DNA of 64,000 nt, taken from Ctena decussata. Taxonomy: Eukaryota; Mollusca; Bivalvia; Lucinida; Lucinidae. A model generated the notes under the pieces. That model saw nothing but the letters and a program-made list of their open reading frames with translations, searched no databases and was not told the origin of the DNA. Positions 10,901-24,200 of this stretch are shown here, piece by piece (within the stretch, counting starts at the first letter, position 1; each line of letters starts with the position of its first letter). Both the position numbers and the translations under genes were made by a program. The stretch spans positions 18,800,460 through 18,864,459 of the forward strand of contig OZ022500.1 in assembly GCA_963989385.1 (NCBI GenBank), read 5' to 3'.

Positions 10901-13900
10901 AGCGGTCTACGAGGACTATGAATTGTACAAATTGTGATGGGCACGAGTCCCCAATAATACTTACCAAGCCATAAGGTCATTGGGTCTTTGATTCTGGAGA
11001 ATAAGATTTTTGAAGGGTTTTACCCTATATGGGCATGGCGGCCATCTGGGTCATGTACCCATGGCCGTCTGAAAAAACATTGGTTCTTTTGACCAACTAA
11101 ACCTGCATATGAAATATGGCTTTAATGCGCCTAGTGGTTAAAGAGACAAAGAGGTTTGAAAATTATTACGGGTGACAAACGCTCAGTTACATGTAACTCC
11201 AACTAAGGTCAAATGATAACCTTGACTTTTGCAATATAATATCTCCATTTGCTAATTTAGCAAATCATATATTTCCAAAATATTATACCTTAAACTTAAG
11301 TGTTTCTGAGAAATCAACTGCTTAAGCATTTAAACCATATTAAAGCTAATTCACCAAAATTGATCTTGCTATGAGTTTAGTCAAGATAAATGCGCGGTCA
11401 TTATTTGTATAAACAATGATGGACCCGAGTCCCCATTGCTATATACCAAGCCATAAGGTCATTGGATTTTCGGTTCTGGAGAAGATTGTTGAAGGATTAT
11501 TACCACATATTCTCTTGGTGGCCACCTTGGTCATATGACCAAGACCATCTGCACAAACTTTGGCTCATTTGAACCAATTAAGCGCCATATGGAATGTGGC
11601 TTCAATCCGCTCAGTGGCTACAGATGTTGGAAAATGTTGACGGGCGACAGACCTTGAGAAATAGTCAATGCTACATACCAAACGACAAAGTCATTGGGCC
11701 TTTTGGTTTTGGGGAAGAAAACTTTTGAAGGGTGTTTACCTTATATGGGCATGGCGGCCAGCTTGGTCATGTGACCATGACCATCTGCGCAAACTTTGGT
11801 TCTCCTGACCCAGTAATGCCCCATATGAAATAAGGCTTCAATCTGCCCAGTGGCTTCAGAGGAGAAGATGATTGAAAATGTTGACGGGCGACAGAATCTC
11901 AATAACCTTGAACAGAAGTCAAAGAAAGACCTTTACCTCTAGCAACATAATATCTTCGTTTGCTTATATAGCTTACCATATTCAACAAATGTTAAACCTT
12001 AGACTTAAATAAGTTCTGAGAAATTCACTGTTTAATCATTTTCCCAGATAAAGGCATAACGTATCAAAGTTGGCCTTGCCATAAATAAACCAAGATCAAC
12101 GCACGGTCATGATTTACTCAATTTATAACGGGCCAGAGTCCACAATGATACACACCAAGCCACATGGTTATTGAGCCTTTGATTCTGCAGAAGAAAACTT
12201 TTGAAGAGTTTTTACCATATATGGGGATGGCCGCCATTTTGGTCATGTGACTAAAACCATCAGAACAAACGTTGATTCTTTTGACGCACTAAAGCTGCAT
12301 AAAAATATAGCTTCGATCGGGCCAGTGGCTTCAGAGAAGGAAATGTTTGAAAATGTGGACGGGCGATAGAATCTGAATGACACTGAACAAATTTCAAAGA
12401 ATGACCTTGACCTTTAGCGACATATAATCTTCATTTATCGTCTGAACTAGATCTGCACTGTTTGCAAATGTCCCCGTAACGGGTTTCCAGTTTTGGAAGG
12501 GTTATTACAATAATTATTGTACAATGTACATACTAGTAAATACAATCAGTGACTCTTACTTTATCTGCTGGTTTTACGAAGACGTTTTCAACAGAAAGGT
12601 TTGAATGAGATAAGTCTCGTTCGTGCAGAAGGATGAGACATTTCGTTATGGTCACAGTTGTTCTCAGACATTTCTGAAGATTAAATTGTCCGCTGGAAAT
12701 ATACTCTGGCAGGGGTACGAAGCTGTCGGACAACATTGGGGGAATAAGCAGACGACTATTCCACAGGTCCAGCAGCCGGTCAAGAGCTCCTGAAAATAAA
12801 CAAGAAACATTTAGTCAGCATTAGTGGAGCTTAGTTAGCAGAAGACTATTCCACAAGTCCAGCAGCCGGTCAAGAGCTTCTGAAAAGAAACAACAAACGT
12901 TTAGTCAGTATAAGCTGGATTAGCAGAAGACTATTTCACGAGTCTAGCAGACGTTCAAGAGCTCCTGCAAATAAACAAATGATTAGGCGGATGCCCAGAC
13001 TGATCTGAGTCCGCTCTGGGTGCACAACCGCTTTGATGGGGTTGTCATGTCGAGTTCAAACCTATCTCGTCTTATTATTTATGCTATTATTATTCTAAGA
13101 ATTATGATTCAAAGCTGATGTCAAAATGCCCCATTAAAGACACTGTCCGGCAGATGCAGATGATAAACTGACAACGAGCGCATATCTTTTACCTGAAACA
13201 TGTTTCGGATACATGATTTTCAGCCCCGGATTCTGGAAGAGGGCGTTCGGACTTCAGCCCCGCCACCTGGGCCTGGTTAGATTAAAATATATATGTTGTG
13301 ATATCTCATTAGAATTGCCTCGGAAAGGCGATTCTAATGAGATATCACAACATATATTTCAAGGCAAAAAGGACATTATCAAAGAAAACTTTTCTTGTTT
13401 TTGATGGTGACTACTCCCGTTCTATCTCTTAAAGGGTTTACAATTCTCAATTTTCTCTGTTTGTTAGACTGTAAAGCCATACGACTGACTTCAATGCCCA
13501 TGATAAAAGTTTAACTGCTGAACTTCTCCACTAGGGCTATCGGTATCTTATAATACTTTTCAAAATTCTTTCACCGACACTATGAATTGTTTTTTTGAAT
13601 TCAAGGTCAGATTAAAAACTCTCCTGCAAAAGGGCTATCAGAATCAGAAATTTATAATGACTTAGTCTATAAATTCAAACAAATGTAAGCAGGGATGATT
13701 TTTCTGATCAGCTTAGAAACATTATCGTACGTTACAAACTAAAAAGAAAGGCAATGATCAGGAATTAATACAATCAAACCCTACATCCCGCTCTCAAAAT
13801 TATTATGGAAAGAATCACACACACGGACAAAATGACACAATTTCTCGAAAGACACGCACGGTAAACCGAATGAGCAGCTCGTTCCCAAACAGGTTGTCAT

Positions 13901-16900
13901 TCAGCTACCTTAATAAAAAAAGCATCAACGTCTATTTTTATCTATTTGATTATAACTTACAAAACACAAGGCAGATTTGGTAGCAAAACAGGTAACCAAA
14001 CCGCCAAAGAACATAGACAAGCGATCATAGCACAATGTAGCATCAAGGAACACCGACATAAGTACCGCCTTAGAACGGTCAGCAAAAGATTACCAGGAGA
14101 TGACTTGCATATAAGCGTTACGCTTACTGTCAGATCCTGTATTGCTTCACTCTATTACACATATGTATGTATAAAATCTTTGAATGAAATATTGTTTAAA
14201 CCAAAAGATTACCAGGAGCTTAAACATGTTTTACTGGATCCAAACCTCGCCCTCTGCTTCTGTAGTGGTTCTAAACATTTAGTTAGCCGTTTGGACCGCA
14301 TCAAGATTTCCTAAGCCATCACTGAATCACCATCCGAAACAATCAAATCAGGTATAAGACCTATAGGCGTGTTCATGTGCACTTTTTGCATCCGGGTGCA
14401 AAAATACACCCGGGGTGCAAATGTGCACCCACGTTGTATTTTTGGCCACGTGAACGGTGTTTTAAGAAAAAGCACCCAGGTGCAAATTTGCCCTTGGGTG
14501 CAAATTTGATCCTACTTTCGAGGTGGTGCTATTTTATTTACACCCCGGTGCAAATTTGACCCCGGGTGCGAATTGTGCACATGGACGCAAAATGTGTTTA
14601 TCAGTATGCGTTAGGATATAGTGTTGTTTTGTTTAAATGACTGGTGTTTATATAATGATCCTGTATAACCCGATACAAAAATAAACTATAAAAGTTCTGT
14701 TCATCAAATTGAAAATCAGACTGTTATTTATGGCTGACCTGACGATGAGACTACGATTTTTGTCGTTCTTAAGCAATATGTGCACAGTCAACATCGTAAA
14801 TGTGGAAGCGGCTGGGACGACGAGGCACCAGATGCCTTGTTGGACATCGGGAACGATGTTACGAACGGTGCAAAACGAAATTGACGATGCTGTATTTTCC
14901 GATAAAGTAATTAAGGTGATGTCTATTAAGACACACTTTAAAGTCACGCCTTAGTTCAACAGCTAAGTTAACGAATGATTGTGAACCTGGGCTTTGGTTT
15001 AAAGTTTAAGTGGACTATGTACTTTTCACATTATCTTGGGCCAAAATATAAGGGATGATTAGGGTGAAATACGTTTTCCACATTTTTACGGCAAGTTCTA
15101 CAAAGCCGAAGTAAGATGTTTTTTTTATATTAGAATTAATGCTCCTGGCAAACTTTAGGTTTAGATATATTGTTGGGATAATTGACAAAAACTGACAAAA
15201 ATTGCGGGATTTTCATAAATTTAGATTCCTCCCCCCCCCCCGCCCGGGGATAGAGCAAAGTAGTCGTAAACCTTTTGATACTATGGGGTCATACTATATT
15301 AGCTACACTTTCAGGATACACATTCAGGAGAGGCAATTCCATTTTGTTTGCCGCATCCCCGCTCCCCCTGTAAATGAGGTGCAACTATTACAGAAAATAA
15401 TTTCCTTGGAGCATAGTTTTTAAGAGTACGCTCTTGAAGGGACAACGTATGCTGCTCCAAGGGCAGCAAATTTTTTTCTGTAGTTTTCTTTTAAGAGTAG
15501 GCCTCGTTTTGGAAGAGATTCATTGGCCATGAAAGCAAACAAGAAATAACAAAAAAAAAATGGCAGAAAACATGGAAGTGCGCGAAGCCTGTTCAGTTTA
15601 ATGTCAAATCCAGGTACGTATGGACACAATTTATTGGCATATGAACGCTTCACAAGGGGGTGCAAAATTGCTCCCGGATGCAAATTTGCACCCGGGTGCA
15701 GATTTGCCCCCAGGTGCAAAAAGTGCACATGAACACGGCTTATGATGATCAGAGATGAGGACACGCCAAACCTATTAGATAAATGCAAAGCTGCATTCTG
15801 TATGTTAAGTTGTTAACCCAAACATGGTTAATAACTTTTGTTTTCTCTTAATTGCACGCCGGTTGGTCGGGCATCAGACTCATTAATGGGTTCGACATAA
15901 AGCTATTTTGTTTAGTTGGTTGGGGCCGGATATTGCCTTGTCTTTCGTTTAATTATTTGGGGTTCAACTGATGCTTTTCTTTTCTCCTATATATAAGTGG
16001 TTTTGTTTGACATCCCAGGGATCTCTAAGTGTAGCAAAACGTTGTTTCTGTCAAGTCCGTATCTCTTGATTAACATAGGTCTTATCCGTGATTTGTGTGT
16101 TTCCTGTGATAATGCATCGGTAGGTTAGGAAACCTTCATGCAGACCAAACAGCTAACTAACTGTTTCGAACCGCCGCATCAGCAGAGGGCGAAAGTTTGA
16201 ATCCAGTAAAACTAGATTAAGCCCATGCCCCGCCACACACCACGCCACAACCCCCACTCCGCGACACAGTAATCTTTTACTGACCATTACAAGGCGGTTT
16301 TCTGTTGTTAAATGTAGTGTTATGTCCGCTTGGTTATGGTCTCTAGCAGTGTGGTCAGCTGAATAGCTGTCGATTCTGCTTTTTGTTTCGTTGTGTTTTG
16401 TAATTCAACATTGAAAATAAGTAAAAATAGACGTTGCTTCTGTTTTAATTAGTGTAGCTGACTTCCACCTGTTTGTGGAAGAGCTGCTCATTCCGTTCAC
16501 CGTGTGTGTCTTTCGTGAACTTTTGTCAGTTTTTGTGTGTGTACTTCCCCTTTTGGTTTTGAGGGCAGGGTGTAAGATTTGATTGTATTAATTCCTGATC
16601 ATTTCCTATCTTCGTTTTAACTTTAACAGTGGTAGCGGGGAGCGATTCGGCAACAATATGTTCACCACACATCCTATGGAGTTTTTTATGCATTCAATAA
16701 ACACACATTCAGGAATAAAATATACGATTAAACTAACTTTTCAGTCGTATTTTCTCCACTTTTGTATCGGAAAAACATATGCTGGACCCCTGCATATCTG
16801 GATTTCGGGTCTGTTCACTGGTGTCAGGACTAAATTTCTGAAAATAAATAATTAACAAACGACACATACATCAGAAAGGTCTGAAAAATTAGATTCTTGG

Positions 16901-18244
16901 GGAAAAAAGGACGCAAGAACTGAAACAAAAGATAAAATTAACAGACTTGGTTTCATTGAGTCTATTCATGACCAATAATGAAATGTACAACACCTGCCAC
17001 TATAGTTTTAATCTACAATGAATAGAAAGAAAGAATATATATGGGGATAGAAAGAGAAGTAAAAAGCAAAGTAAAAAAAAATAATAAAATAAAAAAAAGT
17101 TGTTCCATGATACTGAAACACATTGTCAGTAGGCCTTTTTCATGACACCCCCAATGCGTCTTGAACACAACAGTTCCGGCTTTCGCTGCTTGTTTAACTT
17201 TCAGGACTCATATCTTGGACGCGTTTAATGCTGCACGTAGTCAATTTCTCGGTATAGCTTATTAATTTTTACATATACATGTAACGTATCCCATTCAAGC
17301 TAAATCATGAGATGCATGACTTACAATCTGTTTTGTATAATTATTCTAACGCTAGTGTCATGAGAAGATTCCTGTCATAGGGTTATATATGGTGCACCAA
17401 AAGGGTCAAAACTACCGATAAAATCTGTCATGATGATATATCGATGCAAGTCTGATGAATCTCCATCCATTGGTTCAGGAAACTCTCGTTTTCAGGGAGA
17501 ATTTAACATTTTGTAAATTGGCTTTTGACCTTGAAAATAGAGTCAAGGTTACCAAAAAATGGTAAACTCGTGGAATTGTCAAAGGGTATACCTATGCAAG
17601 ATTGGTGGCAATCAATCCAATTGCTGAAGAAAGTCTGATGAATCTCCATCGATTGGTTCAAGAAATATCTCATTTTCAGATAGAATTAAAATTTTGTAAG
17701 TTTGCCTTTGACCTTGGAGATGGGGTATAGGTCACCAAAACATAGTAAACTCCTTGACTGGTCTTAAGGGTACATCAATGCTAGTTTGGTGGCAATCAAG
17801 TCATGGCTCAAGAGATGTTGTGAAGTCCTCATGTGATCTTGAAAATCAGGTCGAGGTCACACAAATCTATACTCAGCACATAAGTTTGCACTTCTTCTTC
17901 TTAGGTTGTTATTATTTTCATTTTGACTGTCAGTATTGAAGTCTCAGTACAAGTAAGATATGTTAGTAAATTTTGTAAATTTCAGCCTTTACATATCCTT
18001 GCGTTTCGTTTCGGTGAGGGTGTGTCTTTGAGCTCTTATCTAGTTAACTGAGCTTCTTTGTTAATGTGCACACTTGATACCCTGTCTTGTCTAAATTTTT
18101 TCCACGCTTTTATTTTCCCTTCAAATATCGAAGCAAGGCCGTGATCCTGGTATGCGAATTAATACTGTACTTGTTCATTAGGTCAAAGGGAAATAACTCG
18201 AAAGCTAGTACATGTATATGCTTTAATGTGCCCATTTAGTATTC

Positions 18245-18294
<50 letters not shown>

Positions 18295-21200
18295 CTCTCT
18301 ATCTCTCTTTTGCTTTCCCCGGATTGCCCTACCTTTCATTTTTTATGATACTTGATGTTTTTGGGTAGGGTTATATTTATGTTGGAATGATGATATTGGG
18401 ATTTGAGATGATCTAATCCATTCGGTTTATCTCATGTTTACTTGGTGAAGATATTCTGATATAATTCCCCCCTATGTTAGAGATCAAATTAATTACCCGT
18501 TAAAAAACCGAAATGATCTAATAGTACCAAACAGCAGAACAGAAATATTTCGTAAATCATGTATTCCATCGTCTATCGATTTATGGAATTCACTCGATAA
18601 TGACCTTAAAGAGATATATAACTTTGAAGGATTTAAAAAGAATTTAAAAGATATTTACCTGAATGTAATAAAAGTGCCAAGTTATTATGTGTATGAAATT
18701 GAATTTTAGCAGTATTGCACTCGCGGCTGAGAAATCAATGTAGCGATCTTAATTCTGATTTATACAATAATCATGTAACAAATGATCCATTTTGTGCATG
18801 TGCTGCAGAAATTGAAGACGCAATTCATTTCTTTTTCGAATGTCAAAAATATGATGTACAAAGAGCTGTCCTGTTTAATTCAGCGAGGAACTTTCACCCT
18901 CTTAGTATAAACGTCTTGTTAAATGGAAATCCTGACTTATCTGATCAAGACAATCAAATAATTTTCGACGCTGTCCATTCATTTATCAACAATTCGCGAC
19001 GATTTGAAGTTTAATTTGTATATGCGAAGGTGTGAGGCTATGTCCAAATACTTTTGCTACTGTTTTCTTTATCTGTTTTGAAAACTTATATCACATGAAG
19101 GGCCTCGACGAACGAAGAATCTTCTTGTTTCCTTCTCTGTCCTTTGCCTCTTTCTTTTTTCTCTCCTGTCTTACTAATAATTCTACATTGGCTGGTTATG
19201 TGCATGCAGGCGAATGCTTTGAAGATAGTATTATTCTTTAACTTACTTTGTGATATGCTGTGGGCTTTTCTAATCTTATCTATCTAGTGCTATGCTGTCA
19301 TGTATGTGTATTTATACGCTTTATGATTTGCATTGTAGGGGAAGGGCCGTAACTAATGTTGTGAGAACTTGTGGCCCGACCCCATTGCTGTATTTAGAAG
19401 CAATAAAATACGTTTAAACTATAAGTTTGCCCCTTCGATGTATCTATGCAGTTTGGAGAAAACCCATCCACTGGTTCAGTAAGATATCCTAACTATAAAC
19501 ATGGTAACTAAAAGGGCCCCGCCTTTATGAAACTATTGATGACATTTAAGTCATATGTGCCCGACCAGAAATAACAATACCAGCCTTCTATTATCATGTT
19601 GTTCCTTCATATTAAATATGTTGTTTGAAATTAAGACCCTGGCAGTGTCATTAAGATAAGGGCAAAATACACAATTATGATTGATTAAAGCATGGGCAAC
19701 AACTCTGTGAGGCAGGAAACTGATGTTACCATTCTTGCATTCTGCACACCTTCAGATTATCTAATGATGCTTTATATTTGTACCAAGTTTTATAAAAATA
19801 TCTTCAAAGGCTTTAGAGTTATACAGCAGACAAGATTTCCATACCTAAAATAACAAAGGGAAGTTGAAGTTATGTTTCTTTTTCTCTGCACATTGTCTGA
19901 TGATGTTTATATTTGTACCAAGTTTTGTGAAAATATCTTAAACAGTTTTAAAGTTAGAGAGCAAACACGTTTTCTAGACTGTAAACTAGCAAGGGGAAAA
20001 TTCTGTAAAAAAATGTAGATGGAGTTACAGTTCTTATTCTCTGCACATTGTCTGATGATGCTTTATATTATGTACAAGTTTTATGAAAATATAATTGGTG
20101 GTTTTAAAGCTATAGAGTGGACATGACTTCTATATTTAAAATTACAAAGGGGCATAATTCAATAAAAATTGTAGAGAGAGTTGTACTGAGTTGTTCTCTG
20201 CTCAATACCTGATGATGCTTTACATTTGTACCAAGTCTTGTGAAAATATCTCTAGCCGTTTCAGATTTAAAGAGCGGACAAGATTTCTGTACTCAAAATT
20301 ACAAATGGGCATAATTCAGTAAATACTATAGGCAGAGTTATGGTTCTTGTTCTCTGCACATCGTCGGATGATGCTTTACATTTGTATCAAGTCTCGGGAA
20401 AATATCTGTAACGGTTTCAGAGTTATGAACCAGACACGATTTCTGTACTCAAAATTACAAAGGGGCATAATTCAGTAAATAGTGAAGGCAGAGCTATGAT
20501 TCTTGTCCTCTGCATATTGACTGTTGATGCTTTACATTTGTACCAAGTCTCGTGAAAATATCTTTAAAAGTTTAGAGTTATAGAGCGGACCCAATTTCTG
20601 CCCTCAAAATTTCAAAGGGACATAATTCAGTAAATAATTTAGGCAGAGGTATGGCTCTTGTTCTCTGCACATCGTCTGATCATGCTTTACATTTGTACCA
20701 AGTCTCGTGAAAATATCTTTAATGATTTCAGAGTTATGGAGCAGACACGATTTCCGTACTCAAAGTTTCAAAGGGGCGTAATTCAGAAAAATTGTAGGCA
20801 GAGTTATGGTTCTTGTTCTCTGCACATCGTCTGATGATGCTTTACATTTGTACCAAGTCTCGTGAAAATATCTTTAATGGTTTCAGAGTCATGGAGCGGA
20901 CACGATTTCTGTACTCAAAATTTCAAAGGGGCATAATTCAGTAAAAATTGTAGGCAGAGTTATGGTTCTTGTTCTCTGCACATCGTCTGATAATGCTTTA
21001 CATTTGTACCAAGTCTCGTGAAAATATCTTTAACGGTTTCAGAGTTATGGAGCAGACACGATTGCTGTACTCAAAATTTCAAAGGGGCATAATTCAGTAA
21101 AAAATTCTAGGCAGAGTTATGTTTCTTTTTCTTTGCACATCGTCTGATGATGCTTTACATTTGTATCAAGTCTCATGAAAATATCTCTAACGGTTTCAGA

Positions 21201-24200
21201 GTTATGGAGCGGACACGAAATGATGACGGACGGACGGACAGACGGACGGACAGACAGACAGACGGACGGACGGACAAGGTGATTATTATAGGGCCTCCGC
21301 AGACTTCGTCTGGCGGGGCCCTAAATATAAGACTATGAGCTGCAGTTGAGGCCAAGGTCACCAAAACTACACATGACTTAGCTTGTCATGGTGATATATA
21401 CATGTATATGCAAGTCTGATGAATATCCATCCATTGGCTCAAGAAATATCTTATTTTCAGGGAGAATTTAGAATTTGTAAGTTGGCTTTTGACCTTGAAA
21501 ATGGGGTTAAGTCACCAAACACAGTAAACTTTTGGGATTGTCCTATTGGTATATCTGTGCAAGTTTGGTGGCAATCGAGCTAACCACTCCCGAGATATTG
21601 CATTGTTATTGAGAATTTCACATACTTAAGTCGTCATGTGACCTTGAAAACGAGGTCCAGGTCACCAAATCTAATCAGAACTAAAGCTTGTCCAAATGAT
21701 ATATCCATGCAAGTTTGGTGAAATTCTGCCAGTTTGTTCAAGAGATATCATGGGTGCAAGAAACTGTCAAGCTATCGCCGACGCCGACACGGACGCTGAC
21801 GCCAACGGGTTCCGCACTGAAACCAATATGCCCCCCGCACCTTTGGTGGGGGGACATAATTCTGCAAGGTTGAGATCTTTTGGAACCGAGAAACAAACAA
21901 ACAAAAAAAATAGCAGACATGGTATGATCGAATATGTTGATGATCAACAACAAAATGTGCAACACTGATCACGCCCTCTAACACCGGCTTAAGCAGCATT
22001 GTACGAGGGGCATTTCAGAAATAATGTAAATGACCTCAGGATATCCTATTCATTAATATGCAGCAGTAGTTTTATATATCAGTAAAAAGGTAATTTCAAG
22101 TGCTTTAGAATGGTATGGAAAAAAATCTTAGTCACTCTTGCACGACAGCATATACTAATACGTCATACGGGAGTGGATACTAGAAACTGTAAATTTTCAT
22201 TGAAAGTCTCTTGTGTTCTTTCGCCAAATGCTCAATGAGACAATGATAAATTTAATAAAGATACAAGTAGTATTGTATATCAAAGGTCAGAAAAGAAAGT
22301 TATACATAAATCATTTTAAGATTCTACACAGGTAACATAAAAAACGAGATTTTTTTCTCTGCTATGCGGCTATAAATACAAAGTTAGTATAAATGCATTA
22401 CATTAATACATTATGTTTTTTTTTTACTTATTCACATCAAATTTTAACAAATGACAGGCATTTTATTACAGAAATGATTAGGACCCTATGTTTTGTGACG
22501 ACTGACATGGTATGACTGATAAAACTGGATGATACATGTACAAACTCTACGCCGGAAGTTGCCAGGTAGCAGCAATTTATGCAAAAATTCAAAGCAATCG
22601 AAAGAAATTATCTTTTATTATCATAAAAAGACATCCGCTAAATATATTTAAAATTGCCTAATATCAAAAATTAGAGGGACATATCGGAAACAAAATGTAT
22701 TCACAAAGACTTGAAAGACGTGTTATTTTATATGACATACTGACATTGAAATATTTTAGATAGGTGGGATAACTTATTGTAAAGAATCAGGTAGGCCACT
22801 TACAAAAGTGCATAAGGTGCCGTAAAGATTATTTATAACAGAAAACAAGCATGGCGAATTAGGTTTAACATCTTGTTTCATAGGTGCCATCAAACATTCA
22901 CTTTTACTTTAACTGACCTCAAAATCGAGGTTTAAAAGGCTTACATTTCAGTTAAGCATAGGAAATGACGTCATAAGAAATGCTCATTGTTTCATGGTTA
23001 GCTTACCTTGGAAACATGGTTAGCTTACCTTGCAAAGTAAATCTTGTGTTTTAGCAAAGCTGGTATAACGATTTTGTATGTTTGATCAATGTCATTATTA
23101 CATTTATTATAGACATTAATCCAGAGCTGTTTGTATGCAGAGTAGGGAAAATATGAATTTGTCTTCACATAAAGATTTCGTCCATTTCTAGTCAGTGTCC
23201 CTACTCTAGCAACAATAGTTAAGGCATATTTTGACGAAAATACCAGTGACTGAAATTTGTTAAGTGAAGGTTATTTGGTGAAATGTAAACCTAAAAGTTA
23301 AGACATAAATTTCAAACAAGAGGACCAATGGTCCTGTAGCTCACCTGACACTTGGTCCTGGTGTATATTTTAATGTTTTTATACATGTATATAGCACCAG
23401 GGCAGGGGCAGATAACCCCCCTCCTTGGGGATTAATTTTGAGTCCCAATTCTATATACCAAGCAACAAGGTCACTGGGCCTTTGTTTCTGGTAAAGATTT
23501 CTGAAGGGTTTTTATCATAAATGGGTGTGGCGGCCACCATGTTCATACGACCATGACCATCTGAACAAACTTTGATTCCTTTGACCCAGTATTAAAGCTC
23601 CATAATATATGAAACACAGTAATCATTTGTATAAACTATGATGGGCCTGAGTGCCCAATGCTACATACCGGTACCAAGTTTCAAGGTTATAGGCCTTTCG
23701 GTTCTCGAGAAAAAGACGTTTGAAGAGTTTTTACCATATATGGGCATGGTAGCCATCTTAGTCAAGTGACCAAGACCATCTGAACAAACTATGGTTCCTT
23801 TAAGCCGGTGAAGCTCCATATGAAATATGGCTTCAATTGACCCTAGTGGCCACTGAGAAGATGTTTGAAAATGTTGACGGGTGACAGAATCTCAATGACC
23901 TTGTACAAAAGTCAAAGAATGACCTTGACCTTTAACGACACAATATCTTCATCTGGTCATTTAGTAAACCATTTATACCAAAATTGCACCTTAGACTTAA
24001 ATAGTTTCTGAAAAATCCACTGTTTAAGCATTTTCCAATATAAAAGCCTACATACAGTTGACAGTGTCATAAATTAGGTCAAGGTCAACGCACGATCATT
24101 TGTATAAACTATGATGGGCTTGAGTGCCCAAAGCTACATACCAAGTTTCAAGGTCATACACCTTTTGGTTCTGGAGAAGAAGATTTTGAAGGGTTTTTAC

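Larger units (their letters stand above)
13741..16611. mobile_element. Long-TIR element X, copy 1 (interrupted)
   Basis: Inverted arms of nearly 200 bp (13741-13940 against 16420-16611; tips AAAAAGAAAGGCAATGATCA). It is interrupted by element Y (14365-15739) and by a LINE tail (14110-14212). Without these the length is close to the 1.4 kb of the uninterrupted copy at 49201. The interior around 15980-16240 matches 49640-49860. No recognisable transposase. Confidence 0.82.
17395..21870 (+). mobile_element. Pearl-like element split by a LINE and a second pearl-like element
   Basis: Fragments at 17395-17889, 19421-19511 and 21326-21870 share the same unit (gatgaatctccatccattgg, ggcttttgaccttgaaaat). 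The right end has a GACGCCGAC-like cap and the hairpin CCCCCCGCACCTTTGGTGGG / GGG followed by ACATAAT. The LINE (17890-19420) and the element at 19512-21325 were inserted into it. Confidence 0.72.

Noticed and set aside
13193..13272. An 80-nt exon with a better-looking acceptor at 13272
   Set aside because: It is open only in a frame that ends in phase 2, while the next exon needs phase 1; used in that frame the next exon hits a stop.
21173..21364. Minus-strand ORF rich in Pro, Ser, Val and Arg
   Set aside because: It reads through the (GACGGACA)n cap of a pearl-like element.
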